Positions 47,789 to 56,748 of a stretch of DNA of 64,000 nucleotides are shown one piece after another (positions within the stretch are counted from its first letter, which is position 1; every line of letters starts with the position of its first letter). The DNA comes from Gemmatimonadota bacterium. GTDB lineage: Bacteria; Gemmatimonadota; Gemmatimonadetes; Longimicrobiales; Gaopeijiaceae. A program made the position numbers and the translations under genes. The notes under the pieces were generated by a model, which saw nothing but the letters and a program-made list of their open reading frames with translations, was not told the DNA's origin and did not search any database. The DNA lies in the NCBI GenBank assembly GCA_028875075.1, contig JAPPGF010000028.1, forward strand, positions 41,221 through 105,220. The letters are read 5' to 3'.

Positions 47789-50113
47789 TCATGCTTCCTT
47801 GCCCCGTAGGGCGGGCTTCTTCTCCAGGGTCACGAGTGCGTTGTAGTCGGGAATCCCCGCTTGAGGCGATCGCTTCCGACGATCGATCAGAACGAGTCCC
47901 TCGGGCCAGTGGACCTGAAGGCTACGCGGCGTGACCGGTGCGATCATCGCGCGCCCATGAAGCTCGCCGACATCGCTCTTGAGGATGACTCCGTCACCGT
48001 CCCCGATCTCGAACTCTTCCGCGTCGACTCGGTTTATCAGCACCGCCTCGCGCTCGGCGCCGGTGAGGGCATCGACCCGCTCGTGGACCATGGAGTTGAA
48101 CTGCTTCCCGCGGCGCGTGGACAACAGGAAGTGGCCCGCGCGGGCCTGGACCTCGGGAAGGGACACTACGGAGAAGTGCGCCTTCCCGTCGGGGGTGGGG
48201 AACTTCCAGTCGGCGCAGAGGTGCGCGCCCCCGTACTGAAACTGGTCGCCGTAGGCCGCCAGCCTCTGGATCCCGTCGTACATGGGAATTGCCCGGGCGA
48301 TCTCCTCCCGGATCGCGGGCGTTCCTCCGAAGTGCACCCTGTCAGCGAGGTGTGGAACCACCCGCTTGGCCAGATCGCAGAAGATCTCCCATTCGGGCCG
48401 GGCCTCGGCGATCCTGCGTCCCGGGACCTCCGGGCTGAACACGACCCGCCGCTCCGTCGTCGTTTGCGTCACGCCACCAGGCATCTCGTACCGCGTCGTC
48501 GCCGGAAGCAGGACGACGACGTCCCCAGGATCCACGAACATGTGGCTGGACAGCACGATGTCGGCGTGCACACGGAGCGGCACCCTCTCGAGAGCAACTT
48601 CGCAGTAGTCGGGTTCCGGTAGGACCTCGAGGAAGTTCCCCCCGGACGTGAGGAGCACGTCGAGTTGCCCGTCGTGCGCGGCGTCGATCATCTCGGGGGC
48701 CGTCATGCCCGGCAAGGCGCTCACCTCGAATCCCCAGAACTGGCTGAAGCGAGCGGCGTTGTCCTGCGTGAGCGGCAGGCCTCCGGGCAACGCCGTCGAG
48801 TAGGCGCCCATCTCGGCGCCACCCTGTACGCCGGAGTGGCCGCGGATTGGCATCACCCCGCACTGGTCCCGACCGACGAATCCCTTGGTGAGCGCGAGGT
48901 TGACGATCGCGCGGACGTTGTCCTCACCGAACTCGTGCTGTGTGATTCCCATGCTCCAGACGAACACGGCTGTCCTTGCCTCGCCGAGCATGCGCGCGAA
49001 CTCCTCCATCTCGTCGCGAGAAGTCCCCGCGAGCGCTTCCAAGCTCTCCCACGACTGGGCCCCGAGGCTCGCTTCCAGCTCGTCGAATCCCGCCGTGTGC
49101 TGGTCCACGAACCCACGATCCAACCACCCGTGTTCAATCACATGCTTCAGGGCTCCGTTCAGAAAACCGATGTCGCCGCCGACGTTGACGAGGAAGAATC
49201 GGTCGGCGATGCGCGTGCCGAACACCGCGCTCTCGATGTTCGAGGGGACCCAATAGCGCTCCATTCCCGGTTCGCGGTAGGTGTTGATCATGACCACTCT
49301 CGTACCGGCCTTCTTGGCCTTGTACAGGTACTTCATGGCGACGGGCTGGTTGTTCGCTACGTTCGACCCCACGAACACCACCAGATCGCTGCCGATCCAG
49401 TCGCTGTAGGAGCACGTCGTGGCCGCCACGCCGAGGGCGCCCTTCAGGCCGAACGTGCTGGGCGAGTGGCACACGCGGGCCGCGTTGTCGATCGAGTTGC
49501 CCCCCATGGCGCGGACGGCCTTCTGTGCAGCGAAGTAATTCTCGTTGGACTGGCCGCGGCTCGTGAGGTAATAGCCCGTACGGTCGGGGGATGACGCCCC
49601 GATGCGCCCGGCGATTTCGTCCAATGCCTGATCCCAGCTTATTCGGGAGAATCCCGGCTCACCCTTTCGCCGGATCATCGGATAGGGCAGTCGCCCGAGA
49701 TCGCGGAGTTCGGAGCCGCGCTTGGCCCTGAGAGACGTGACGTTCGAGAGGACGCGCGTGTCCATGGCCGGCATCGTGTTCAGTCGTAGAAGCCGAAGCC
49801 GGATGTTGCAGAGGTGAACCTCGTCGACCGTCCAGTCCCGGAGGCCCATCGTCCCAAGGGAGCAGCCGTCACAGGTCCCCTGCTTCAGGATGCGCCATGC
49901 GTACCCGAGCTGATCTCGGTTCTCGAGCGCCGCTCGGACGATCTCGACGTAATTGTTCGGCCGCTGCTCTCCGATCCCGAAGGGCTTCCAGCTCGCCCAG
50001 GCGGCCGGACCGACTCTATTCCCGCCCCCGCCAGTCCCCATTACGCCACTCCCCGGCTTGGATTGCCGCCTATCTCCCGCGCTGCGCCCCCCTCGACCTT
50101 GTCCATGCTTCAT
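47789..50113 (-). CDS. FdhF/YdeP family molybdopterin oxidoreductase
   Basis: 774 aa member of the DMSO reductase superfamily, YdeP branch. Residues 80-90 contain GTCDGCSLGT, a Cys pair rather than the four-Cys iron-sulfur motif of classical formate dehydrogenases. The bis-MGD pocket region shows SRGQSNENYFAAQKAVRAMGG, NAARVCHSPSTFGLKGALG and GVMPIRGHSGVQGGAEMGAY. The C-terminal dinucleotide domain has RGKQFNSMVHERVDALTGAEREAVLIN. No signal peptide, so cytoplasmic. YdeP-type enzymes have been linked to acid resistance and formate oxidation, but the substrate is unproven. It lies between mobA and fdhD in one minus-strand operon. Confidence 0.9.
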   Translation of the reverse strand: MKHGQGRGGRSAGDRRQSKPGSGVMGTGGGGNRVGPAAWASWKPFGIGEQRPNNYVEIVRAALENRDQLGYAWRILKQGTCDGCSLGTMGLRDWTVDEVHLCNIRLRLLRLNTMPAMDTRVLSNVTSLRAKRGSELRDLGRLPYPMIRRKGEPGFSRISWDQALDEIAGRIGASSPDRTGYYLTSRGQSNENYFAAQKAVRAMGGNSIDNAARVCHSPSTFGLKGALGVAATTCSYSDWIGSDLVVFVGSNVANNQPVAMKYLYKAKKAGTRVVMINTYREPGMERYWVPSNIESAVFGTRIADRFFLVNVGGDIGFLNGALKHVIEHGWLDRGFVDQHTAGFDELEASLGAQSWESLEALAGTSRDEMEEFARMLGEARTAVFVWSMGITQHEFGEDNVRAIVNLALTKGFVGRDQCGVMPIRGHSGVQGGAEMGAYSTALPGGLPLTQDNAARFSQFWGFEVSALPGMTAPEMIDAAHDGQLDVLLTSGGNFLEVLPEPDYCEVALERVPLRVHADIVLSSHMFVDPGDVVVLLPATTRYEMPGGVTQTTTERRVVFSPEVPGRRIAEARPEWEIFCDLAKRVVPHLADRVHFGGTPAIREEIARAIPMYDGIQRLAAYGDQFQYGGAHLCADWKFPTPDGKAHFSVVSLPEVQARAGHFLLSTRRGKQFNSMVHERVDALTGAEREAVLINRVDAEEFEIGDGDGVILKSDVGELHGRAMIAPVTPRSLQVHWPEGLVLIDRRKRSPQAGIPDYNALVTLEKKPALRGKEA

Positions 50114-50183
50114 TAGGTGTCACCCGCGACCGAGGCGCAATGGCGACAGACCGCTGTACCTGGCGTGCCGAAGGTCCGCCCTG

Positions 50184-50885
50184 TCACGGCTTACCGGGTC
50201 GTGCCTCGGCCTCCGGAAGAAGCATCATTTGTCTCGCGAGCTCGAGATCGGCTCGGGTGTTCACGTTGAAGAAGAGGCGCTCGGGGTTGCCGTAGCGACG
50301 CACGTCGTCGAGCGGCAAGCGCTCGACGCGCACCTGCTCGAGAAAGCCGACCATGCGGTGATCGCGGCGCGTGAGGGCGCTCTCGATCGGTTCGATGCAC
50401 GAACGGGAATAGAACGCGAACAGCGGCTCGATCCCTTTCCGGTTGCCCGGATTCTCGGGAACCACGGCATCTGCGCCGCCCGAGGCCGCAATCTCCGCGA
50501 TTCTCCGCAGAAGTGGCGCGGAGGGAAACGGCAGATCGCAGGCAACCGCGAGGACCCCCGGCCTCTTCAGTTGCGCCGCCCACCGAAGAGCAGCGAGGAC
50601 TCCACCCAACGGTCCGAGCCCGGGGACCGCGTCGGCGCGCGTCGGGAAGTCCACCTGGTCTCGAAGAGCGGTTTCGTCCGCGATCAGCACCACCTCGTCG
50701 GTCGCTTCCGCGAGCGCGGCCGCAACTCCGTCCACGAGGCACCGACCCTGGATCGGCTCGAGGGCCTTGGTCGCTCCGTAGCGGGTGCTGCGACCGCCTG
50801 CGATCAGCGCTCCTAAGGGACGATGTGAAGACACGCCGAAGTCTTTGTTGAGGCATTGCTGACAATAGATCTGCTTCTCATCCAT
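50184..50885 (-). CDS. mobA: Molybdenum cofactor guanylyltransferase
   Basis: 233 aa nucleotidyltransferase that adds GMP to molybdopterin to make the MGD cofactor. The signature GALIAGGRSTRYGATKALEPI is intact, followed by ALLRD-like ADETALRDQVDFPTRADAVPGLGPLGG and the metal-binding VLAVACDLPFPSAPLLRRI. An N-terminal extension of 25 residues carries CQQC (YCQQCLNKD), an uncommon Cys pair that could bind metal. ATG 50885 is chosen; a TTG at 50894 is possible. First gene of mobA-ydeP-fdhD: cofactor maker, enzyme, sulfur donor. Confidence 0.92.
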   Translation of the reverse strand: MDEKQIYCQQCLNKDFGVSSHRPLGALIAGGRSTRYGATKALEPIQGRCLVDGVAAALAEATDEVVLIADETALRDQVDFPTRADAVPGLGPLGGVLAALRWAAQLKRPGVLAVACDLPFPSAPLLRRIAEIAASGGADAVVPENPGNRKGIEPLFAFYSRSCIEPIESALTRRDHRMVGFLEQVRVERLPLDDVRRYGNPERLFFNVNTRADLELARQMMLLPEAEARPGKP

Positions 50886-51036
50886 CCCCTCCAATGCCCT
50901 CAGGGTACCGAAGATACAGGGCCGGTCCTTCGAGGTGTCGATCCCGGTGGTGCGAAGGATACGGCGACCGTTAGCGTGGGCACGACCCCTGCCCCAACCG
51001 CCGTATGACGTGGAAGCCTGGCCGCGTGGGGCCGCG

Positions 51037-52092
51037 CTAGGCCACGGCCGCTGCCACGCCCGGGGCGACGCTCCGCCCGACCGCCTCCGCGACCGGCCGC
51101 ACGGCCGTCATCATGGCCTCGAACTCGCCCAGGTCGAGCGACTGCTCGCCGTCCGAGGTCGCGCGCTCGGGATCGGGATGCACTTCGACGATGAGCCCGT
51201 CGGCACCGGCAGCGACGCCCGCGAGCGCGAGCGGCGCGACCAGGTGGCGGTAGCCCCCAGCGTGGCTTGGGTCGACGACCACGGGCAGATGGCTCTCGCG
51301 CTTGAGCACCGGCACGGCCGCCACGTCGAACGTGTTGCGGGTCGCCGTCTCGTAGGTGCGGATCCCGCGCTCGCACAGGATCACCTGCATGTTGCCCTGG
51401 CTCATGATGTACTCTGCCGCCAAGAGCAGGTCCTTGATCGTGGCGCTCATGCCGCGCTTCAGCAGCACCGGCCGGTGCAGGCGCCCGACCTCGGTCAGGA
51501 GGTTGTAGTTCTGCATGTTGCGCGCGCCGATCTGGAGCACGTCGGCGTAGCCCGCGACCAGCTCCACCTGGCGCGTGTCCATCACCTCGGTGACCACCGG
51601 TAGGCCGATCGCGGCGCGCACGTCGGCCAGGATCTTGAGTCCCTCCTCGCCCTTGCCCTGGAAGGAGTAGGGCGACGTGCGCGGCTTGAAGGCCCCGCCC
51701 CGGAGCGCCCGCGCGCCGGCGCCCCGCACGGAGAGTGCGGTCGACTCCATGATCTGTGGGGTCTCGACCGAGCACGGCCCCGCGATGACCAGCAGCTCCC
51801 GGCCGCCGATCTCGGCGTTCTTGAGCGGGATCCGCGTGGGGGTGGCCGAAAATTCGCGGGCGGCCAGCTTGTACGGCTTCACGACCTCGTGCACGCTCTC
51901 GACGCCCGGGATGGAGAGGAGCGGGGTCTCCCGCAGGCGCGACTCGTCCCCGATGCAGCCGATCACTGTGCGCGTCTCACCGCGCGAGATGTGCGTTCGC
52001 AGCCCCATGGCCTCGATCCTTTCGCGGATGTGGTCGAGCTCCTCGGCGGTGACGCCCGCCCGGGTCACGATGATCATGAGGTTCCTCGGCAT
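51037..52092 (-). CDS. aroF: 3-deoxy-7-phosphoheptulonate synthase (DAHP synthase, type I-beta)
   Basis: First enzyme of the shikimate pathway, 351 aa. The N-terminal 70 residues are a ferredoxin/ACT-like regulatory domain ([21 protein letters not shown]). The catalytic barrel has [83 protein letters not shown] and [10 protein letters not shown]. This layout belongs to the microbial KDSA-like I-beta group. The gene is preceded by an attenuator with an aromatic leader peptide (52135-52282), which would raise expression when charged Trp, Phe or Tyr tRNA is low. Confidence 0.95.
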   Translation of the reverse strand: MPRNLMIIVTRAGVTAEELDHIRERIEAMGLRTHISRGETRTVIGCIGDESRLRETPLLSIPGVESVHEVVKPYKLAAREFSATPTRIPLKNAEIGGRELLVIAGPCSVETPQIMESTALSVRGAGARALRGGAFKPRTSPYSFQGKGEEGLKILADVRAAIGLPVVTEVMDTRQVELVAGYADVLQIGARNMQNYNLLTEVGRLHRPVLLKRGMSATIKDLLLAAEYIMSQGNMQVILCERGIRTYETATRNTFDVAAVPVLKRESHLPVVVDPSHAGGYRHLVAPLALAGVAAGADGLIVEVHPDPERATSDGEQSLDLGEFEAMMTAVRPVAEAVGRSVAPGVAAAVA

Positions 52093-52134
52093 GGGTGGTG
52101 CGCCGGTCTCGGGAGCTGTCGCGGCCTCCCAAGC

Positions 52135-52164
52135 AAAAGGCCCCCGGGGATCCCCCCGGAGGCC
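52135..52164 (-). terminator. Attenuator terminator hairpin before aroF
   Basis: On the minus strand GGCCTCCGGGG (52154-52164) pairs with CCCCGGGGGCC (52139-52149), 11 bp with one G-U, around a 4-nt loop, and is followed directly by TTTT (52135-52138). It lies 42 bp before the aroF start and on the same strand. A terminator within a gene's own leader is the mark of attenuation. Confidence 0.85.
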
Positions 52165-52189
52165 TGGCGGCGGCGTCTCGTGCGTCCGA

Positions 52190-52282
52190 CTAACGCATTC
52201 GCCTCCGGCCCCCGGAGCGGGTCCCGAAGTAGTAAAACCACCGGAAGGCGGCGGGGCGGGCGAAGCGCTGGTCAGCGTCCAT
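52190..52282 (-). CDS. aroF leader peptide (aromatic attenuator peptide)
   Basis: 30-codon reading frame, ATG at 52282, TAG at 52190. It contains Trp-Phe-Tyr-Tyr-Phe in a row at codons 15-19 (52226-52240), with two more Phe at codons 7 and 13. All three aromatic end products of the pathway are thus sensed. The stop is placed so that a terminating ribosome would cover pairing region 2. The rest of the peptide is Arg/Gly/Ala-rich and shows no other function. I see no strong ribosome site; translation may start close to the transcript end. Confidence 0.78.
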   Translation of the reverse strand: MDADQRFARPAAFRWFYYFGTRSGGRRRMR

Positions 52283-52429
52283 GCGGGAAACCTGCGGCGG
52301 CGCCCGATCCGGTGTCAAGAGCTTCGACTCCGCGCGCCCGCGCCCGGGGGGCTCGCTCCGCTTCCGGGCCCTGGCTAGTTTTTCCCTGTCCGCCCCCGCC
52401 CCTCGACCCCCCGGAGATCCCCGACAGAC

Positions 52430-53359
52430 ATGGAACCGACCGCCGCACCGGCAAGGGCCAGCGTCAGCCGGCCCACGCTCGACCAGATGGCGCTCACCCT
52501 CGGCAAGCGGGTGAGGCTGAATCGCCTCTTCTACGGCTCAGGCCTGCGCAACGGCACGCTGATGATCCTGCCGATCGACCAGGGGCTCGAGCACGGGCCG
52601 ATCGATTTCTTCCCGAACCCGGACGCGGCGGACCCCGAGTTCCAGTGGCGCCTTGCGGACGAGGGCGGCTACAACGGCGTCGCGTGCCACTACGGGCTCG
52701 CCCGCAAGTACATGGAGCGTTACGCGGGGCGCGTGCCTCTGATCCTGAAGATCAACGGCAAGACGAACGTGCCCACCGACTCCGACGCGCTCTCGACCCT
52801 TACGGGCAGCGTCGAGGACGCAGTAGCGCTGGGCGCTGACGCCGTCGGCTATACGCTCTACGTCGGCTCCCCGCGCCAGGACGAAGACATCGTGCAGATG
52901 CACATGGTCCGAGAGGAGTGCGACCGCTACAACATGCCCCTCGTCGTGTGGGGCTACCCGCGCGGCGCGGCGATCGAGGAGAAGGGTGGGCGGGATTCGC
53001 TCTACGCCGTCGACTACGCCGCACGCGTGGCGCTCGAACTGGGGGCCGACATCGTCAAGCTGAACATCCCGAAGCACTCCCCCAAGGATGCGCGCCAGCC
53101 CAAGGATTACCAGAAGCTGGAGTGGACGTACGAGCAGGGAGCCGAACGCGTCGTCCGCTCCGCCGGGCGAGTGCCCGTCCTGGTGAGCGGCGGCAGCAAG
53201 CTGGGCGACGACGACCTGCTGGCCAAGGCGCGCGTGGCCCTGAAGGCGGGGGCCTGCGGGCTCATCTTCGGGCGCAACATGTGGCAGCGCCCGTTCGACG
53301 AGGCGCTCGCCATGAGCGAGCGGGTGCAGAAGGAAGTACTGGCCCACTTCGGGGTCTGA
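52430..53359 (+). CDS. Class I fructose-bisphosphate aldolase (DhnA/FbaB type)
   Basis: 309 aa Schiff-base aldolase of the archaeal/DhnA type, cleaving or forming fructose-1,6-bisphosphate. Characteristic stretches: LMILPIDQGLEHGPIDFF, GGYNGVACHYGLA, PLILKINGKTN, DAVGYTLYVGS and the Schiff-base lysine region ADIVKLNIP, then VPVLVSGGSKL and GLIFGRNMWQRP (phosphate site). The ATG at 52430 gives a 20-residue N-terminal extension. It is divergent from the aroF leader, with 147 bp between them, and is followed by rpiA and rpe: a small central-carbon group supplying sugar phosphates. Confidence 0.9.
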   Translation: MEPTAAPARASVSRPTLDQMALTLGKRVRLNRLFYGSGLRNGTLMILPIDQGLEHGPIDFFPNPDAADPEFQWRLADEGGYNGVACHYGLARKYMERYAGRVPLILKINGKTNVPTDSDALSTLTGSVEDAVALGADAVGYTLYVGSPRQDEDIVQMHMVREECDRYNMPLVVWGYPRGAAIEEKGGRDSLYAVDYAARVALELGADIVKLNIPKHSPKDARQPKDYQKLEWTYEQGAERVVRSAGRVPVLVSGGSKLGDDDLLAKARVALKAGACGLIFGRNMWQRPFDEALAMSERVQKEVLAHFGV

Positions 53360-53389
53360 GCCCGTTCGCCCCCCAGTGCCGGGACTCGC

Positions 53390-54124
53390 TTGAGCGGCGC
53401 CCGTGAGGCGCGCCCGCCGGCGCCGTGCGCCTCCGAGCGTCTCAAGCGGGTGGCCGCCGAGCGGGCGGCGGAGCGGGTGCTTCCGGGGATGCGGATCGGG
53501 CTCGGAACGGGCAGCACCGTCGCCCAGCTGCTCGACGTGCTGGGCGAGCGGGCGGCGAGGGGGGAACTCGAGGGCATCGTGGGCGTTCCGACCTCGGTGC
53601 GAACGGCCGAGCGGGCACGCGAGCTCGGGATCCGGCTGGCGGAGCTCGACGAGGTGGAGCCCCTCGACCTCACGGTGGACGGCGCGGACGAGGTGGGGCC
53701 CGGCCTCGACCTGGTCAAGGGCCTGGGAGGCGCGCTCCTGCGCGAGAAGATGGTCGCGCAGGCGTCAGGGGCCTTGATGATCATCGTCGACGAGTCGAAG
53801 CTGGTCGGGAGGTTGGGAGAGCGGACGCCGCTGCCGGTGGAGGTCGTCCGCTTCGGGTGGCGGGCCCACATGGCCCTGTTCCGGGAGCTGGGCTCCGATC
53901 CCTTGCTCCGGCGGCTGGAGGACGGGAGCCCCTTCGTGACCGACAACGGGAACTACATGGTCGACTGCCGCTTTCCGGACGGGATGGAGGATCCAACGGC
54001 CCTCGAGGAGACGCTCCGCCGGCGCGCGGGGGTGGTCGAGAGCGGCCTGTTCCTGGGCATGGCCTCGGCGGTGGTCGTCGCGGGCGAGCGGGGCGTGACG
54101 GTCCTCGAGAGGGGAGGGACGTAG
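53390..54124 (+). CDS. rpiA: Ribose-5-phosphate isomerase A
   Basis: Interconverts ribose-5-P and ribulose-5-P in the pentose phosphate pathway, 244 aa. Motifs: MRIGLGTGSTVAQLLDVL (phosphate loop), GVPTSVRTAERARELG, DLTVDGADEVGPGLDLVKG with the catalytic Asp residues, GGALLREKMVAQAS and the C-terminal SGLFLGMASAVVVA. The start is a TTG at 53390; the first 15 residues are not conserved, so the true start may be slightly downstream. rpe follows after 2 bp. Confidence 0.93.
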   Translation: MSGAREARPPAPCASERLKRVAAERAAERVLPGMRIGLGTGSTVAQLLDVLGERAARGELEGIVGVPTSVRTAERARELGIRLAELDEVEPLDLTVDGADEVGPGLDLVKGLGGALLREKMVAQASGALMIIVDESKLVGRLGERTPLPVEVVRFGWRAHMALFRELGSDPLLRRLEDGSPFVTDNGNYMVDCRFPDGMEDPTALEETLRRRAGVVESGLFLGMASAVVVAGERGVTVLERGGT

Positions 54125-54126
54125 GA

Positions 54127-54792
54127 GTGGGCAGGGTCAAGCTCGCGCCCTCGGTCCTGTCGGCCGACTTCGGCCGACTCGCCGAGCAGGTCGCCGAGGC
54201 CGAGCGGGCGGGAGCGGACTGGATCCACGTGGACGTCATGGACGGCCGCTTCGTGCCCACGATCACGATCGGCCCGCTGGTCACCGAGGCCGTCCGGCGG
54301 GCGACCTCGCTGCCCGTCGACGTCCACCTCATGATTGACGAGCCGGAGCGCCACGTGGAGGCCTTCGCGGACGCGGGGGCGAGCCTCGTCACGGTGCACT
54401 ACGAGGCGTGCGGGCACCTGCACCGCACGCTCGACCGGATTCGTGAGCTAGGCCCGAGGGCGGGCGTCTCGTTGAATCCGGCCACCCCCGTCGACGCGCT
54501 CTCGGAGATCGTGCCCTTCGTGGACCTAGTCCTGATCATGTCGGTGAACCCGGGCTACGGCGGACAACGCTACATCGTTACCAGCACGGAGAAGCTCCGG
54601 CGCGCCCGCGCCCTGATCGAGCGCTCGGGGGGACGGGAGGTCGAACTCCAGGTGGACGGCGGCATCGACCGCGAGACGGCGGGCGCGGCGGCGGCGGCCG
54701 GCGCGAGCTGCCTTGTGGCCGGCTCGGCCGTCTTCCGCCACCCCGACGGCGTGGCGGCCGGGATCCGCGCCATCCGCGAATCGCTCGCCTGA
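54127..54792 (+). CDS. rpe: Ribulose-phosphate 3-epimerase
   Basis: Interconverts ribulose-5-P and xylulose-5-P, 221 aa TIM barrel. Motifs: KLAPSVLSADFGRLAEQV, DWIHVDVMDGRFVPTITIGP (metal/catalytic Asp), VDVHLMIDEPERHVEAF, SLNPATPVDAL, DLVLIMSVNPGYGGQRYI and LQVDGGIDRETA. GTG start at 54127 with a GGAGGGACGTAGGA site, 2 bp after the rpiA stop, so both are co-translated. ssrA lies 116 bp downstream. Confidence 0.95.
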   Translation: MGRVKLAPSVLSADFGRLAEQVAEAERAGADWIHVDVMDGRFVPTITIGPLVTEAVRRATSLPVDVHLMIDEPERHVEAFADAGASLVTVHYEACGHLHRTLDRIRELGPRAGVSLNPATPVDALSEIVPFVDLVLIMSVNPGYGGQRYIVTSTEKLRRARALIERSGGREVELQVDGGIDRETAGAAAAAGASCLVAGSAVFRHPDGVAAGIRAIRESLA

Positions 54793-54908
54793 GCGTCCGA
54801 GACCGCACGCGGGGCAGGGGCCGCCCCGGACGGGTCCCCCGGATCCGGGACAGAGCCTTGGGGGTATCCGAGATCCGCGGTACTCCGCTCGGGGATGTTT
54901 GACAATTC

Positions 54909-55268
54909 GGGGGCGACACGGCTTCGACGTGTCTAGGGAACGTGAAGCAGCGTGCCGAGGTCCCGGGACCTCGATAATCCACCGGGAACACTTCAATAGC
55001 TGCCAACTCTGATCTGGCGCTGGCCGCGTAAGGTTCTCCTTATCGCTGGCCCGTCTCCCGAACCGCCCGCCCGAGGCGGTTCCTGAGACGTCGACGAGTC
55101 GGGCTGGCCGTCCGGATGTGCTGTCCGTCCGGCGGCGAGACTTCAGCCAGCTGGTCCCGAATTCGGCCGATCGCCGGCCGGCGAGGGACGAGACGAAACG
55201 GCGATCTACGCACGTAGGCGCTTTGCCGGATCTAGTCGCGGACGCGGGTTCGACTCCCGCCGCCTCCA
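54909..55268 (+). ncRNA. ssrA: Transfer-messenger RNA (tmRNA)
   Basis: Rescues stalled ribosomes by trans-translation. The 5' end GGGGGCGACACGGCTTCGAC and 3' end CGGGTTCGACTCCCGCCGCC form the tRNA-like domain. The acceptor stem pairs GGGGGCG (54909-54915) with CGCCTCC (55261-55267); the CCA tail is not encoded. The tag frame runs from 55002 (GCC) to TAA at 55029-55031 and adds Ala-Asn-Ser-Asp-Leu-Ala-Leu-Ala-Ala. The resume-codon context CAATAGCT is typical. A GACAAT hexamer (54901-54906) could be its -10. A P4-type integrase follows at 55411, so its 3' end is the attachment site of a mobile element. Confidence 0.96.
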
Positions 55269-55410
55269 TTTGCAAGAGTTCCAACTACCTCCGGTGAGGT
55301 CTCGTAAGTCCCTGTAGTTAAGGCGATTATCGGAGTATTCTGGTCTTGTATAGTCCACCCAAATTCCCTATGTTCTGCCGTTGCCGTGTGGGGAAAATGT
55401 GGGGAGGACT

Positions 55411-56610
55411 ATGCCAAACCTGACGGCCGCAAAGGTCCGGACCATCAAGAAGTCTGGGATGCATGGGGACGGAAACGGTCTGTACCTGAACGTGACACAT
55501 TCGGGGAGCCGGTCGTGGATCCAGAGGATCGTGATCGGGGGTCGCCGCCGGGACCTGGGGTTGGGCGGCTATCCGGGCACCGGTTTGGCGGAGGCTCGTC
55601 GGAAGGCAATAGCCAACAAGGCGCTTGTCGTGGCCGGGCGAGATCCGGTGGCCGAGCGGCGTTCGGCCCGAGTACCGACATTCCGAGTGGCTGCGGAGCG
55701 GGTTTACAAGGCGAACTTGCCGAGGTGGCGAAACGGCCATCACACGAAGACGTGGTGGCAGTCCCTTGAACGCCACGCTTTTCCCGCCATCGGTGACATA
55801 CGGGTCGACCGGATTGGCCGGAGCGATGTGCTGGCGGTCCTGGAGCCAATCTGGAGTGTCCGGCAAGAAACGGCCCGGCGCGTTCGGCAACGTATCCGCA
55901 CCATTCTGCGGTGGTGCGAGGCACACGAGTACTGCGCGGGGAATGCGGCCGGGGAGGCGCTTGACGGAGCCCTGCCGACGCTCCCCCGCGTGACGGCGCA
56001 TCTTCGAGCCCTGCCCTACCAGCACGTCACGGAAGCACTTGAGGTCGTGGAGGCCTCTGGAGCATCGAAGGCCGCAAAAATGTGTCTCCGGTTTCTGGTC
56101 TTGACTGCCGCGCGAAGCGGCGAGGCGAGACGCGCGACTTGGGACCAGATCGACGAAGTGGAACGCCTGTGGGTGATTCCAGCAGACCGTATGAAGGGTG
56201 GTGCCGAGCACAGGCAGCCGTTGTCGGCAGCGGCGCTGGCCGTTCTTGGCCCGGCAAGAGTGCTTCGGGACGAATCCGGTCTGATCTTCCCGTCCCCGCT
56301 CCGGCGAGGGTGTCCGCTGTCCAACATGAGTCTGACCAAGGTTCTAAGGGACACCAGCCTCGCCGCCCGTACTACTGTCCATGGATTCAGAACGAGCTTT
56401 CGAACTTGGGCGAGCGAGCGGACCAACGCCTCGCACGCCGTAATGGAGCTGTCGCTCGCGCATGTGGTAGGATCCTCGGTCGAGCGAGCCTATGCGAGAT
56501 CGGATTTGCTCGCGAAGCGTCGCGGGCTGATGGAGCAGTGGGGCAAGTTCGTGGCTGGCGATGGTGCCGGTGTAGTACGAGTCGCCGGGCAAGGAGCTGG
56601 GTCACGGTAG
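55411..56610 (+). CDS. P4-type tyrosine integrase
   Basis: Site-specific recombinase, 399 aa. An arm-binding DUF4102-like N-terminus (TAAKVRTIKKSGMHGDGNGLYLNV, then RRRDLGLGGYPGTGLAEARRKA) precedes a core-binding helix region and the catalytic domain. Active-site residues: R235 (TAARSGEARR), K262 (RMKGG), H324-x-x-R327 (VHGFRTSFRTWA), H351 (LAHVVGSS) and nucleophile Y361 (ERAYARSD). All are present, so it should be active. ATG 55411 follows GGGGAGG. It sits 143 bp from ssrA and points away from it. Its end overlaps the convergent ribbon-helix-helix gene by 9 bp. Confidence 0.94.
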   Translation: MPNLTAAKVRTIKKSGMHGDGNGLYLNVTHSGSRSWIQRIVIGGRRRDLGLGGYPGTGLAEARRKAIANKALVVAGRDPVAERRSARVPTFRVAAERVYKANLPRWRNGHHTKTWWQSLERHAFPAIGDIRVDRIGRSDVLAVLEPIWSVRQETARRVRQRIRTILRWCEAHEYCAGNAAGEALDGALPTLPRVTAHLRALPYQHVTEALEVVEASGASKAAKMCLRFLVLTAARSGEARRATWDQIDEVERLWVIPADRMKGGAEHRQPLSAAALAVLGPARVLRDESGLIFPSPLRRGCPLSNMSLTKVLRDTSLAARTTVHGFRTSFRTWASERTNASHAVMELSLAHVVGSSVERAYARSDLLAKRRGLMEQWGKFVAGDGAGVVRVAGQGAGSR

Positions 56611-56748
56611 ACTGCGACCCCGTGCGCGCATCGCCCGGCGTATCAGCGCCGAGAGCGCCACGCCGGCGGCCTTCGCCTTGGCCCGCCAGTCGGCAGAGTC
56701 GCCCGGCGTGAGGCGAACGGCGACTAGGACTGGGCCGTGTCTAGCCAT
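56602..56748 (-). CDS. Small ribbon-helix-helix protein (MobC/CopG-like)
   Basis: 48 aa. Sequence VAVRLTPGDSADWRAKAKAAG, then VALSALIRRAMRARG, is a classic ribbon-helix-helix: one strand, then two helices. It is close to MobC-type relaxosome accessory proteins and plasmid CopG-like repressors. It would bind DNA as a dimer, perhaps at the GC-rich palindromes just upstream (56774-56843). Start ATG 56748; it converges on and overlaps the integrase end by 9 bp. No relaxase is seen next to it. Confidence 0.55.
   Translation of the reverse strand: MARHGPVLVAVRLTPGDSADWRAKAKAAGVALSALIRRAMRARGRSLP

Larger units (their letters stand above)
52135..52282 (-). promoter_or_regulatory. Ribosome-mediated attenuator controlling aroF
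   Basis: Four pairing regions follow one another on the minus strand. Region 1 GCTCCGG (52212-52218) pairs with part of region 2 CCGGAGGC (52201-52208) in a CTCCGG/CCGGAG stem. Region 2 is fully complementary over 8 nt (GCCTCCGG) to the 5' arm of region 3 (52154-52164). Region 3 pairs with region 4 (52139-52149) to make the terminator. The codons Trp-Phe-Tyr-Tyr-Phe of the leader lie just before region 1. A ribosome stalled there would mask region 1, let 2:3 form and allow read-through; a ribosome reaching the stop would leave 3:4. A TTGACA (52313-52318) may be the -35; no good -10 is seen. Confidence 0.82.
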
